34,733 bases of DNA from Psychrobacter piechaudii (GTDB lineage Bacteria > Pseudomonadota > Gammaproteobacteria > Pseudomonadales > Moraxellaceae). The first letter of the stretch is position 1. Each line of letters begins with the position of its first letter. Shown one piece after another: positions 24,851-33,053 of this stretch. A program made the position numbers and the translations under genes. The notes below the pieces were generated by a model. That model was given only the letters and a program-made list of their open reading frames with translations, was not told the DNA's origin and did no database searches. The DNA is taken from positions 1 through 34,733 of the forward strand of contig NZ_FUGE01000065.1 in assembly GCF_900162825.1 (NCBI RefSeq), in the 5' to 3' direction.

Positions 24851-25936
24851 CTTTCGGACTACTGTCACTTATTTTAAGGCAGCACGAGCAGGTCTGGGTA
24901 GTGTAACTCTCATTTACGATCTCAAGCTGACAACCTGCATACTTGCATTTATATTCCAGTTGTCTTTTAAGTTCAAACCATCCTGCATCGTATGTTGATT
25001 TAGCCAGTTTGGTCATCGAATTGGTAAATGAGCGTGATTTAACATCACCAACCACAATCAAGGCATTACTCTGCACTAGCTTGGTGGTGAATTTATGAAT
25101 TAGGTCTAATCTTGTATTTTTTATTTTGGCATGAATTGCTTTGACATGTTTTTTATTCTTAGCACGCTGGGCTACTGCTAATTTATTCGCCCACTTTTTC
25201 GTTTGCTTAATAGTTAGCGTGTCGCCATTTGATGTGGTTGCAGACTCTTTTAAGCCCAAATCAATTCCAACGCTGCCCTTACCACTTACTTGCTTAGGAA
25301 AGTCTTTAACGGTGATACAGGCATACCAACGATTACGACTGTCTTGTACAATCTCTAAGGTGTTAATTTGATATAGACTGAGGTTGTAGCTATCGAATAC
25401 ATCGATGAGGAGCTTTTGACCTTTAGATAGGGATAGCTGTAGGGTTGATTTCAGTGCCTTCTTACCTGTCTGCCTTGTTTGCAAATACTTGATAGCAGAT
25501 TTTTTAAAAGGTATCCATCCCAATGATTTACGCTTGGCATCAGGACGATTGGTACGCCAGTTAAGCTTGGCTTTTTTAAATTGTTTTCTGGCCTTGGCGT
25601 GAGTCTCATTGATAGCTTGTAAGGTTTGACTATGTAATCCTAAATACTCACCGCTACCTTTGGTATACTCACTTAGATCATAAGCACTAAAAAACCTACC
25701 GGTACGTTTTAGATGCTCAAAGCAAAGTGCATTAATATAGTTCCACACGAAGTTTACTGAACCGCTTAGACGATTAAGCTCTTTTATGTGTTTGTCTTTA
25801 ATGCGTAGCTTGAGTGTTTTCATATGCTTAGTATCGCAAGATTAATTTTAGCTTACAACCCTTTAACGACTTCTTACGACAGTGTGTGTCGCCTTATATC
25901 CACCCCCTGAAGTGGGTGGTTTTACGGCGACCGGTG
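24700..25936 (-). mobile_element. Complete tnpB-only IS200/IS605-type element (IS1341-like, copy 2)
   Basis: About 1.24 kb. The right end (24700) is fixed by comparison with copies 1 and 3: similarity stops at TCAA, after the hairpin CCCCTCG/CGAGGGG. The left end is inferred. A hairpin CCACCC/GGGTGG at 25900-25919 resembles the subterminal hairpins of this family. The bases TTTAT just outside (25937-25941 on the minus strand) are a plausible target-adjacent motif, which would put the left end at 25936. A second small hairpin (CGACA/TGTCG, about 25869-25885) precedes tnpB. There is no tnpA and no target duplication, as expected for single-strand transposition. Mobility would need TnpA in trans. 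Confidence 0.8.
24717..25823 (-). CDS. tnpB: TnpB RNA-guided nuclease, variant RuvC-II site
   Basis: 368 residues and full length. An N-terminal wedge and helical region comes first, then a split RuvC domain with a zinc finger. RuvC-I aspartate is Asp188 in GIDLGLKE. At RuvC-II, where most TnpBs have IVxED, this reads IVVGDV, so Gly259 replaces the catalytic glutamate. A glutamate in VNESYTTQTCS (Glu305) may substitute. The zinc finger has CSCC (312-315) and CAKC (336-339). RuvC-III is HDRDINAA (343-350). The stop codon lies in the right-end hairpin loop. Nicking activity is likely but unproven for this variant. It stands between trmB and a truncated gene. Confidence 0.9.
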   Translation of the reverse strand: MKTLKLRIKDKHIKELNRLSGSVNFVWNYINALCFEHLKRTGRFFSAYDLSEYTKGSGEYLGLHSQTLQAINETHAKARKQFKKAKLNWRTNRPDAKRKSLGWIPFKKSAIKYLQTRQTGKKALKSTLQLSLSKGQKLLIDVFDSYNLSLYQINTLEIVQDSRNRWYACITVKDFPKQVSGKGSVGIDLGLKESATTSNGDTLTIKQTKKWANKLAVAQRAKNKKHVKAIHAKIKNTRLDLIHKFTTKLVQSNALIVVGDVKSRSFTNSMTKLAKSTYDAGWFELKRQLEYKCKYAGCQLEIVNESYTTQTCSCCLKISDSSPKGRAGLGIRGWTCAKCGTWHDRDINAAKNILAVGLDRLAVGIPSV

Positions 25937-26046
25937 ATAAAACCAAAGAAACTTACGGCATTGGTGTAAGCTGAGAGACGACTGGCATCGTCAATTAACT
26001 TAGCAGACTCTTCACTTGAATAGTTTTTGTAGTCGAACATTCCCAT
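25894..26046 (-). pseudogene. 5' fragment of an unrecognised gene cut by the tnpB element
   Basis: A start codon at 26044-26046 with AAGGA 9 bp upstream opens a frame MGMFDYKNYSSEESAKLIDD, continuing RLSAYTNAVSFFGF. About 36 codons come from the host. The frame then enters the presumed left end of the element (from 25936) and stops at 25894-25896, adding 14 foreign residues. Good initiation signals suggest a real gene. Its remaining part is not found on the other side of the element, where trmB begins, apart from a few possible codons. I do not recognise the family. Either the gene was very short, or a deletion accompanied the insertion. Confidence 0.6.
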
Positions 26047-26362
26047 ACACTTATATCCTTATAACCTGGGGTTTATTGAATGACAGTCCAGTACTTCATC
26101 CTTGAGTAATCTAGCCCAAAAATTATGTTATACATTAAAGCAATTAGCAAGAGACAAGTTAGGAATTAATGACAATTTATCTATACCCCTCTATATATAA
26201 CTGATAACTGCCCTGTTAAAGCCAATAAAACAGACCGTTACTGTGGTCTATTGGTGACTATAAGGCTAAAAAACAGTGATTATTTGTTATACTGAGCCGA
26301 TACAATAAATTTTGTTATCCTAATAACCTTTACAACAACCTGTTTTAAAAGTTGAGTGATTT
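26047..26362. other. Divergent intergenic region, truncated gene / trpS (316 bp)
   Basis: An A+T-rich gap with the trpS promoter near 26285-26293 and, on the other strand, the upstream region of the truncated gene. A short hairpin AGACC/GGTCT lies at about 26232-26249. Nothing else was recognised. Confidence 0.55.
26285..26293 (+). promoter_or_regulatory. Putative trpS promoter, extended -10
   Basis: TGTTATACT is an extended -10 (TGn-TATACT), 69 bp upstream of the trpS ATG. No good -35 is visible at the usual distance. The form is like the putative mnmG promoter. Confidence 0.5.
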
Positions 26363-27451
26363 ATGAGCGCATCAGAGACCCATCCAAATCAAACAGAAAC
26401 CAATCAGCCAAGACGTACTCTTACCGGGGTTACCACCACAGGTATTCCCCATTTAGGCAACTACGTGGGCGCCATTCGTCCTGCTATTCAGTCTTCACAA
26501 AATAGCACCAACGAAGAGGACAAGTCGTTTTTCTTCTTGGCCGACTACCACAGTATTATCAAATGCTCAGACCCCAAACAGGTTCATGAGTCTACCAAGG
26601 CCATTGCAGCAACTTGGCTGGCTTGTGGCTTAGATCCTGAAAAAGTGGTGTTCTATCGTCAATCTGATGTGCCTGAAATTCCTGAGCTGGCTTGGATTTT
26701 AAACTGCTCATGCGCTAAGGGCCTAATGAACCGCGCCCATGCTTATAAAGCTGCGGTAGATGCCAATAATGAAAAGGCCGATGTCGATCCTGATCACGGT
26801 ATTACCATGGGTCTGTTTGGTTACCCAGTATTAATGGCTGCCGACATCTTAATGTTTAATGCCACCCACGTACCTGTCGGTCGTGACCAAATTCAACACG
26901 TTGAGATGGCCCGTGATATCGCTGGTACTTTTAACCATAAGTACAAGCCTTTATTCACTCAGCCTTCTGCAGTATTTGATGACAACGTGGCGCTGCTAAC
27001 AGGTCTTGATGGCCGTAAAATGAGTAAGAGTTATGGCAACACCATTCCTCTATTTGGTGAGTATAACCCTCAAGTTGACCCAGAAAAACAGCTGCGCAAA
27101 GCGATCATGCAAATTGTGACCAACTCACAAGCCCCTGAAGAGCCTAAAGACGCTGATGACTCAGTGATTTTTGAAATCTATAAAGCCTTCGCAACACCAG
27201 ATGAACTTGCTGACTTACGTTCACAGTTTGAAGCCGGTATTGCTTGGGGTGATGCCAAGCAGATTTTATTTGAGAAGATCAATAGCGAGATTGCTCCCTT
27301 CCGTGAGCGCTACTTTGAGCTAATGGCCAATCCAAAAGAGTTAGAAGAAATCCTGATGATGGGTGCTGAAAAAGCTCGCCGTCATAGCCGCAAGCAGCTG
27401 GATAAAACCCGCCGTGCTATTGGTATCAAACCACTTGCGAAACTAAAGTAA
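26363..27451 (+). CDS. trpS: Tryptophan-tRNA ligase
   Basis: A 362-residue class I aminoacyl-tRNA synthetase. The HIGH-type motif is HLGN (30-33) in [11 protein letters not shown], and KMSKS is at 219-223. The stretch [15 protein letters not shown] is typical of TrpS. The N-terminal 17 residues are a polar extension; the E. coli enzyme has 334 residues. scpA follows after 12 bp, so they are cotranscribed. The trpS-scpA-scpB-rluB linkage is common in Gammaproteobacteria. No trp-leader or T-box was seen upstream. Confidence 0.96.
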   Translation: MSASETHPNQTETNQPRRTLTGVTTTGIPHLGNYVGAIRPAIQSSQNSTNEEDKSFFFLADYHSIIKCSDPKQVHESTKAIAATWLACGLDPEKVVFYRQSDVPEIPELAWILNCSCAKGLMNRAHAYKAAVDANNEKADVDPDHGITMGLFGYPVLMAADILMFNATHVPVGRDQIQHVEMARDIAGTFNHKYKPLFTQPSAVFDDNVALLTGLDGRKMSKSYGNTIPLFGEYNPQVDPEKQLRKAIMQIVTNSQAPEEPKDADDSVIFEIYKAFATPDELADLRSQFEAGIAWGDAKQILFEKINSEIAPFRERYFELMANPKELEEILMMGAEKARRHSRKQLDKTRRAIGIKPLAKLK

Positions 27452-27463
27452 GGGCATTAGCTT

Positions 27464-28330
27464 TTGGATAGCACAGCTACTTATACCCAAGCAGATTCTG
27501 ATGCTGGTGTTAATGCCAGTATTAGAATCTATACCACGCCAGTTCAAGCACTGCCTGAGGATTTATATGTACCGCCTCAGGCTTTTGCTATTTGGTTAGA
27601 GCAGTTTGAAGGGCCCCTCGATTTTTTATTGTATCTGGTCAAAAAGAACAACTTTGATATCACCGATACCGCTATTCTGCCCATTACTGAGCAGTATCTG
27701 GCCTATATTGACGAGCTCGATGCAGACCACTTCGAGTTGGCAGGTGATTATCTGCTGATGGCGTCTACTTTGATTGCTATTAAGACAGAACTACTGCTGC
27801 CTCTGCCTGAGAAAGTAGAAGATGAGCGGGATCCAAAAGCGGAGCTGATAGCACGCTTGGAGGACTACGCTCAAATCAAAGAGGCAGCTCGCCGTTTGGA
27901 CAACTTGATCCGTCTAGAGCGTGATGTGTTTTTGGCAATGGCTAGCCTGCCTGATCCTGAGGTTATGGCCGCTGAGTTACCCAGCTATCCTGCAACCATG
28001 CTAGTAGAAAGCTTGCTGAAGATGCAGCTGAAACCTGATTATCAAATGCATAATGTTAAGGTTGATCCCATCCCCTTATCAGATCGCATTGCCAGTATCA
28101 GTCGTCAGCTGAGTGAGCGAGGTGAAGGGACTTTTATTGAACTGCTGGATCAAAGCCAAGGCCGACTCGGGGTAGTGGTCAGTTTCGTTGCGGTTCTAGA
28201 ATTAATAAAGCGACAAATCATTGATGTTATAGAAGCTGAGAATAATCAATCACAGCCCGTCGATGAGATGCCTCAAGACCTGCAACCTACTTACAGTTTA
28301 TCAAGCCTAAAGCTGCGCTGGGTGGCTTAA
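27464..28330 (+). CDS. scpA: Segregation and condensation protein A (kleisin)
   Basis: 288 residues. ScpA is the kleisin subunit that bridges SMC ATPase heads and recruits ScpB for chromosome compaction. The family start is clear in FEGPLDFLLYLVKKN, followed by ITEQYLAYI and LAGDYLLMASTLIAIKTELLLP. The C-terminal winged helix ends in SSLKLRWVA. The start is TTG at 27464, with AGGG 9 bp upstream, because no in-frame ATG exists before the conserved domain. smc itself is not here. Translation is probably coupled to trpS, which ends 12 bp before. Confidence 0.93.
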   Translation: MDSTATYTQADSDAGVNASIRIYTTPVQALPEDLYVPPQAFAIWLEQFEGPLDFLLYLVKKNNFDITDTAILPITEQYLAYIDELDADHFELAGDYLLMASTLIAIKTELLLPLPEKVEDERDPKAELIARLEDYAQIKEAARRLDNLIRLERDVFLAMASLPDPEVMAAELPSYPATMLVESLLKMQLKPDYQMHNVKVDPIPLSDRIASISRQLSERGEGTFIELLDQSQGRLGVVVSFVAVLELIKRQIIDVIEAENNQSQPVDEMPQDLQPTYSLSSLKLRWVA

Positions 28331-28490
28331 TTTAACCTTAGTTACTAAAAATTAGTTACTAAAAACCAGCTGCTAAAAAACCAGTTTATATGGCTTTTTC
28401 TAAGTAGCTTTATCTAAGTAACTCTATAGAAGTAACTATATATAAGTATTAGTTACTGTTTCTCCCTATTTTAAAATTTAGCGAATTTCC
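28331..28490 (+). repeat. Degenerate short repeats between scpA and scpB
   Basis: A 160-bp spacer made largely of slipped short repeats: TTAGTTACTAAAAA twice in tandem near the left, then several AAGTAACT/AAGTAGCT units, which are inverse to the first set. It can fold in many ways. It looks like slippage, not a defined element. Confidence 0.5.
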
Positions 28491-29165
28491 ATGGCAAAAC
28501 AAACCGATGACTCGTTGTTAGTAGATTCCCAGTTAGCTGACAATCATGTAGCTAACAATGAGACTTCTATAACTACTGACTCTGCTGTTGAGCAAAAAGA
28601 GACTATTAACTCCGACCTAAGCGCCTTTAATCGCTATGACTTATTAAGTCGTAGAATTGAAGTGCTATTACACGCGTCAGAATCGCCTTTAACAGGCAGT
28701 CAACTGAGAAGGTATTTATCTTTATCTAAACAGGAACTAGAGACAGCCATGGTTATATTGCAACAGAGATTGACTACCGGTGTGCTCAGTCTGAGTGAAT
28801 CAGCCAGTGGCTATCGACTGCAAATTCGCAGTGAATATAGTAGTCTCATTCAAGAGGTCTTTCCGCAGCGTTTGGAGAATTTAAGCCAAGCTTTGCTGGA
28901 AACGTTAAGTGTGATTGCCTATAAACAGCCGGTGACTCGCAGTGACATCGAGCAAGTGCGCGGGGTAACTGTGTCGAGTAATATCCTACGTCAGCTGTTT
29001 GATAAAGGCTGGATTATGGAAAAAGGTTACCGGGAGACTTTGGGTCGCCCTGCACTTTTGCACACCACACCAGAATTTTTAGATGCTTTTGGGCTTGAGA
29101 GTCTAGAGCAGCTACCCCCGCTACCTGATTTGAATTTGGACAATAGTAAAGCCCAGAATGATTAA
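28491..29165 (+). CDS. scpB: Segregation and condensation protein B
   Basis: 224 residues. Two winged-helix domains bind the ScpA kleisin. Recognisable are RIEVLLHASESPLTGSQLRRYL, LSQALLETLSVIAYKQPVTRSDIEQVRGV and the ending GRPALLHTTPEFLDAFGLESLEQLPPL. The first 45 residues are a polar, Asn/Thr/Ser-rich extension. No convincing ribosome-binding site precedes ATG 28491, so a later start is possible. It works with ScpA (160 bp upstream) and SMC in chromosome condensation. Confidence 0.93.
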   Translation: MAKQTDDSLLVDSQLADNHVANNETSITTDSAVEQKETINSDLSAFNRYDLLSRRIEVLLHASESPLTGSQLRRYLSLSKQELETAMVILQQRLTTGVLSLSESASGYRLQIRSEYSSLIQEVFPQRLENLSQALLETLSVIAYKQPVTRSDIEQVRGVTVSSNILRQLFDKGWIMEKGYRETLGRPALLHTTPEFLDAFGLESLEQLPPLPDLNLDNSKAQND

Positions 29166-29194
29166 ATTAGGACAGTTCGGATATAGATGCAGCT

Positions 29195-30025
29195 ATGAAT
29201 AAAACAACGTTTAAAATATCGAAGATGGATTGTCCTTCGGAGGAAAACCTAATCCGAATGAAATTAGAGGGCGACTCGGATATTCAACATCTTGAGTTCG
29301 ACATTCCTAACCGTAAATTAACTGTGTTTCATCATGGCAATGTAGAAGGGATAGAGACGACTATTCATGACCTAAATTTAGGTGACACCCTACTCTCGAC
29401 CGAAACCATTGACCCCTCTGATCCCAACAATAATTTTAAAACTGATACTGACTCTAGTCACAAAAAAGATGCTGAGCAAAGAAAGCTACTATGGATAGTG
29501 CTCGTCATTAACTTTGCTTTCTTTATTATTGAAATGAGCACGGGACTGATTTCTCGTTCAATGGGGTTGGTCGCCGACAGCTTAGATATGTTAGCAGATA
29601 GCTTCGTATACGGAATTAGCTTATTTGCGGTCGGTGGAACGGTTATAAAGAAAAAACGGATTGCTAAAATTGCCGGATATTTTCAAATTACGCTAGCGAT
29701 TCTTGGTTTTTTAGAAGTACTAAGACGTTTCTTTGGCAATGAGCAGTTACCTGACTTTTCTACCATGATTGTTATATCGATTCTTGCGCTAATTGCAAAC
29801 TCGATTTGCCTGTATTTACTGCAAAAATCGAAAAGCAAAGAAGAAGCCCATATGCAAGCCAGTATGATTTTTACTTCAAACGATGTGATTATCAATTTAG
29901 GGGTAATTGTTGCAGGGATTTTAGTTAATTGGTTACACTCTAGTACGCCTGATTTAATTATTGGTAGCATCGTATTTGCTTTAGTTATTCAAGGCGCCTT
30001 TAGAATATTGAAGTTGAGTAAGTAG
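29195..30025 (+). CDS. Cation diffusion facilitator-type transporter with N-terminal HMA-like domain
   Basis: 276 residues. The first 70 resemble a heavy-metal-associated fold, but with MDCPSEEN (one cysteine, residues 11-18) in place of CxxC. A polar linker (72-95) leads to a CDF membrane domain of about five or six helices. The transmembrane-2 metal site is complete (DMLAD in ADSLDMLADS). In the second site the usual HxxxD reads FTSND, so a histidine is missing. Probably an inner-membrane divalent metal exporter; the metal is unknown. It starts 29 bp after scpB yet has no functional link to it, which suggests insertion into the scpB-rluB neighbourhood. Confidence 0.8.
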   Translation: MNKTTFKISKMDCPSEENLIRMKLEGDSDIQHLEFDIPNRKLTVFHHGNVEGIETTIHDLNLGDTLLSTETIDPSDPNNNFKTDTDSSHKKDAEQRKLLWIVLVINFAFFIIEMSTGLISRSMGLVADSLDMLADSFVYGISLFAVGGTVIKKKRIAKIAGYFQITLAILGFLEVLRRFFGNEQLPDFSTMIVISILALIANSICLYLLQKSKSKEEAHMQASMIFTSNDVIINLGVIVAGILVNWLHSSTPDLIIGSIVFALVIQGAFRILKLSK

Positions 30026-30124
30026 CCAAGCCTAATAGCTGAAGCAAATAGCTCAAGTAAGTAGCTTAATTAAACCGCTAAGTGTAAAGTAGCTGGGTTT
30101 GAAGCAAATAAACATCATAAGGAT

Positions 30125-31108
30125 ATGAGACCTCAAGCAATGATTGAACAAACTTTAAATCTAGTCACCACGAAAGACCATCAACAAGTTGCCGTTTGGC
30201 GAATAATCGATGATGAGGCTTTTGATAAGGATCTTAATAGCCCTAACGCTGCTGATAAAAAACAAAATCTTTTGTTTCTGCATGGCGCCTTTTCGGACAA
30301 GACTGTCTGTTTGGGCATCGTCAGTTATTTTGCCTCATTGGGCCATCAATGCTTTATTATGGAGTGGCGCGGTCATGGCAGCAGCAGTCAACCGCAAACC
30401 AACTATCATTTAGAAGACATCGCATTTTACGATGTTAAAGCCACTTTTGATTATTTATTGGATGAGCTTAAACTTGATGCACTACACTGCATTACTCACA
30501 GTGGTGGCGGTATTTGTTTGACCCTATGTTTGACCCGTTATCCCGAATTTATGGATAAGATAAACAGCATCTGTATGGTAGCTTGCCAAGTCTTTGCTGG
30601 CACATCCACCCCTTCAAGCTACGCAAAATTACTATTTCTCAAAGTAGTGACCCGTCAGCTGGGTTATGTAGAAGGTAAGCGATTGAAGTTGGGCACTATG
30701 AATGAGAGCTACTATTTGCTCTCGCAGTGGATGGACTGGAACCTTAATCAGAACTTCAGTAGCTATTTACCGACACCCATACGACAACAATTACTTAGAC
30801 AAGCAGGGCTACGCCTAAGCAGGAAGTCGCAAACCGTAACTACCCCACAACCGCTCGATTATCGTACGCTGATGCCCAATATTACCGTACCGATTTACTC
30901 TATTTGCGCCGCCGGGGATTGGGTTGCTCCGCCCCAAGGTACTTTAAAGTACTTACAGGCTTTTAAAAACTCAAACAATAAATGGCGTGAGTTCTCTATC
31001 GCTAATGGCGACTTGGAAGATTATAACCATACCCGTATTTTCCTAAGCCGTAACGCTTCTAAAGAGGTTTGGCCTACTGTGCTGGATTGGGTGCAACAGC
31101 ACAGCTAA
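30125..31108 (+). CDS. Alpha/beta-hydrolase family protein
   Basis: 327 residues, cytosolic, no signal peptide. The oxyanion segment is LFLHGAF (about 50-56), the nucleophile elbow THSGG (Ser126; Thr replaces the usual first Gly of GxSxG), acid Asp265 (AAGDWVAPP) and base His302 (YNHTRIF). EWRGHGSS is typical of esterase/lipase-like members. A complete catalytic triad implies activity on an ester or thioester; the substrate is unknown. ATG 30125 lies only 1 bp after AAGGAT, so ATG 30140 may be the true start. It lies between the CDF gene and rluB. Confidence 0.82.
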   Translation: MRPQAMIEQTLNLVTTKDHQQVAVWRIIDDEAFDKDLNSPNAADKKQNLLFLHGAFSDKTVCLGIVSYFASLGHQCFIMEWRGHGSSSQPQTNYHLEDIAFYDVKATFDYLLDELKLDALHCITHSGGGICLTLCLTRYPEFMDKINSICMVACQVFAGTSTPSSYAKLLFLKVVTRQLGYVEGKRLKLGTMNESYYLLSQWMDWNLNQNFSSYLPTPIRQQLLRQAGLRLSRKSQTVTTPQPLDYRTLMPNITVPIYSICAAGDWVAPPQGTLKYLQAFKNSNNKWREFSIANGDLEDYNHTRIFLSRNASKEVWPTVLDWVQQHS

Positions 31109-31278
31109 AACCCTTCTTTTTAAACCAGTTAAGTAAAGAAAAAACAGAAAGTTGTAAGCACATAGCGATAATCGAGATAAATTGACGTATAATAGTCATC
31201 CAAAATCAGCTCTGCCTGATTAAAAAAACTTCTCTACATTGTGAAATGTAGCCACTCACCGATTCAAGGATGCATAAC

Positions 31279-32316
31279 ATGCCTCAATCAAATCACCCTA
31301 ATTCGTCAAATCAACCTGATATTACTCAAGAAAGCGATGTCTATACCGATCACAACGGTGACTATCAATTCGCCTCTTCAACCACTCAAGCCAGCACTGC
31401 CGGTACCGAAAAACTGCAAAAAGCTTTAGCCCGTATGGGCCTAGGCTCACGCCGTCAAATGGAAGAAGTAATTAAAGCAGGCCGTGTCTCTATCAACCAA
31501 AAGCCTGCTACCATTGGTGACCGTGTTGAGCAAGGTGATGAGATCCGTGTTGACGGACGTTTAATCAAATACAAATCAGAACGTGAAAAACGTCGCCGTG
31601 TCTTGGCCTACTATAAGCCAGAAGGTGAGATTTGTTCTGCCAATGATCCTGAAGGTCGTACCACCGTATTTGAGCGTTTACCGAAGCTAACTCATGATCG
31701 CTGGATTATGGTGGGTCGTCTAGATATCAACTCGACTGGCCTTTTATTATTCACTAACGATGGTGAATTGGCTCACCGCTTAATGCACCCCTCTAATGAG
31801 ATTGTTCGTGAATATGCGGTACGCGTATTGGGCGAGCTAACCCCTGAGATGATGAAAAACTTAACCGATGGGGTCATGCTAGAAGATGGCCTAGCTAAGT
31901 TTGAAGACATCAAACAAGGCGGCGGTGAAGGCGTAAACAAATGGTATCACGTTAAGCTGAAAGAAGGTCGTAACCGTGAAGTTCGCCGTCTGATCGAATC
32001 TCAAGGTCTTAAAGTAAGCCGTCTACTGCGCACCAGCTATGGTTCAGTAGATTTGCCGAAAGAGCTACGCACTGGCCGCTTTATTGAATTAGATCGTAAA
32101 GAAATTCACCGTCTGATTGATCTAGTGGGTATCCGTCCTCGTGAGGATATGGGCGTCCATGGCAAGGCAAAAGAGAAAAAAGAACGTTTCCAGAAAAAAC
32201 CAATGAAAGCCCGTACCATCCGTACCAGCTCTAGAAGTGGCCGAGCCAATACTGCCGGTAGAAGCTCTAGCAATACCCGTGGTAGAGATACTGGCAACAG
32301 AGGTTCTAAACGTTAA
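31279..32316 (+). CDS. rluB: 23S rRNA pseudouridine(2605) synthase RluB
   Basis: About 345 residues. An S4 RNA-binding domain (about 46-93; KALARMGLGSRRQMEEVI) is followed by the RsuA/RluB-type catalytic domain with Asp149 in GRLDINSTGLLLFTNDG. The basic C-terminal tail (from about 300) is rich in Arg, Ser, Gly and Asn. It makes pseudouridine 2605 in 23S rRNA. An upstream ATG at 31270 overlaps the AAGGA ribosome-binding site; the ATG at 31279 has that site 8 bp before it and is therefore the start I use. The enzyme could be RluE/F-like, but neighbours and length favour RluB. Confidence 0.92.
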   Translation: MPQSNHPNSSNQPDITQESDVYTDHNGDYQFASSTTQASTAGTEKLQKALARMGLGSRRQMEEVIKAGRVSINQKPATIGDRVEQGDEIRVDGRLIKYKSEREKRRRVLAYYKPEGEICSANDPEGRTTVFERLPKLTHDRWIMVGRLDINSTGLLLFTNDGELAHRLMHPSNEIVREYAVRVLGELTPEMMKNLTDGVMLEDGLAKFEDIKQGGGEGVNKWYHVKLKEGRNREVRRLIESQGLKVSRLLRTSYGSVDLPKELRTGRFIELDRKEIHRLIDLVGIRPREDMGVHGKAKEKKERFQKKPMKARTIRTSSRSGRANTAGRSSSNTRGRDTGNRGSKR

Positions 32317-32354
32317 TTGGCGTCTAGAGTCTAGAATAGCTTACCCAAAAATCA

Positions 32355-32387
32355 AAAAAGCCCTTAGTGAATAACTAAGGGCTTTTT
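32355..32387. terminator. Bidirectional intrinsic terminator, rluB / membrane paralogues
   Basis: A perfect 14-bp stem (AAAAAGCCCTTAGT with its complement at 32374-32387) and a 5-nt loop lie between two convergent genes, 38 bp after rluB and 21 bp after the leftward gene. Confidence 0.92.
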
Positions 32388-32408
32388 AGTTTGTAGTGCC
32401 AAATCATA

Positions 32409-33008
32409 TTAACGCTGATCTAGATAGCGCTGCATCACCTGCATCTGCTGTAAGGCTTCACTTTGACAACCTTCGAGCAAGCTATCCAGCTTGGTTTCAA
32501 TTTTTATTAATACTTCTAACAGCAGGCCAAGCGCTTGGGCTTTAGTTTCACTAATCTGCTCTTCACTGCTAACTTGCCTATTATTGTAAGCGGCTGTCGA
32601 CGCTCTATCAGTCGCTTGTTGCAGTAGATCCTCATGACGGGCAATACGCTGATAGTTTTCAATGAGCTCTGGTAGCCGGCTCTGTAATAGCTTACTTATC
32701 ATAAACTCATCTTCAGAGACCATCGGGGTTTGACCCGCTTTAATCGCGTCATTACGCCACTGCTGGAAGATATCGGCCTTACCATCAATACGTAATAGCT
32801 GCTCTACAATAGCTGGAGGCAATCCTTTTATTTGATCACTAACTAAAGTCAGCTGCAGCATCGGCGGTGGGGGCAACTGCGAGGGCTCAACATATTTAAG
32901 AGTGCCAGGAGTAATACCAACAGCGCGATGAAAAGCCAGCCAACCCTTACGGCCCACATAGCCTGCTACCAGTACGGCTACAGCACCTACTCCAATTAAC
33001 ACACTCAT
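32409..33008 (-). CDS. Membrane-anchored protein of unknown function (paralogue A)
   Basis: 199 residues. One N-terminal transmembrane helix (about 3-18) is followed by RKGWLAFHR, so the C-terminal part is probably cytoplasmic. After a proline-rich stretch (PSQLPPPP) comes a helical domain with LPPAIVEQLLRIDGKAD, LQSRLPELIENYQRIARHEDLL and a C-terminal ALGLLLEVLIKIETKLDSLLEG helix. The layout and several segments match the next gene (33054-33644), so the two are tandem paralogues 45 bp apart, probably cotranscribed with this one second. It lacks the EF-hand-like loop of its partner. No family was recognised. Confidence 0.7.
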   Translation of the reverse strand: MSVLIGVGAVAVLVAGYVGRKGWLAFHRAVGITPGTLKYVEPSQLPPPPMLQLTLVSDQIKGLPPAIVEQLLRIDGKADIFQQWRNDAIKAGQTPMVSEDEFMISKLLQSRLPELIENYQRIARHEDLLQQATDRASTAAYNNRQVSSEEQISETKAQALGLLLEVLIKIETKLDSLLEGCQSEALQQMQVMQRYLDQR

Positions 33009-33053
33009 TTATGACACCTACCTCCTAGTTAAACCTGCCTCAGTGATTGATTT

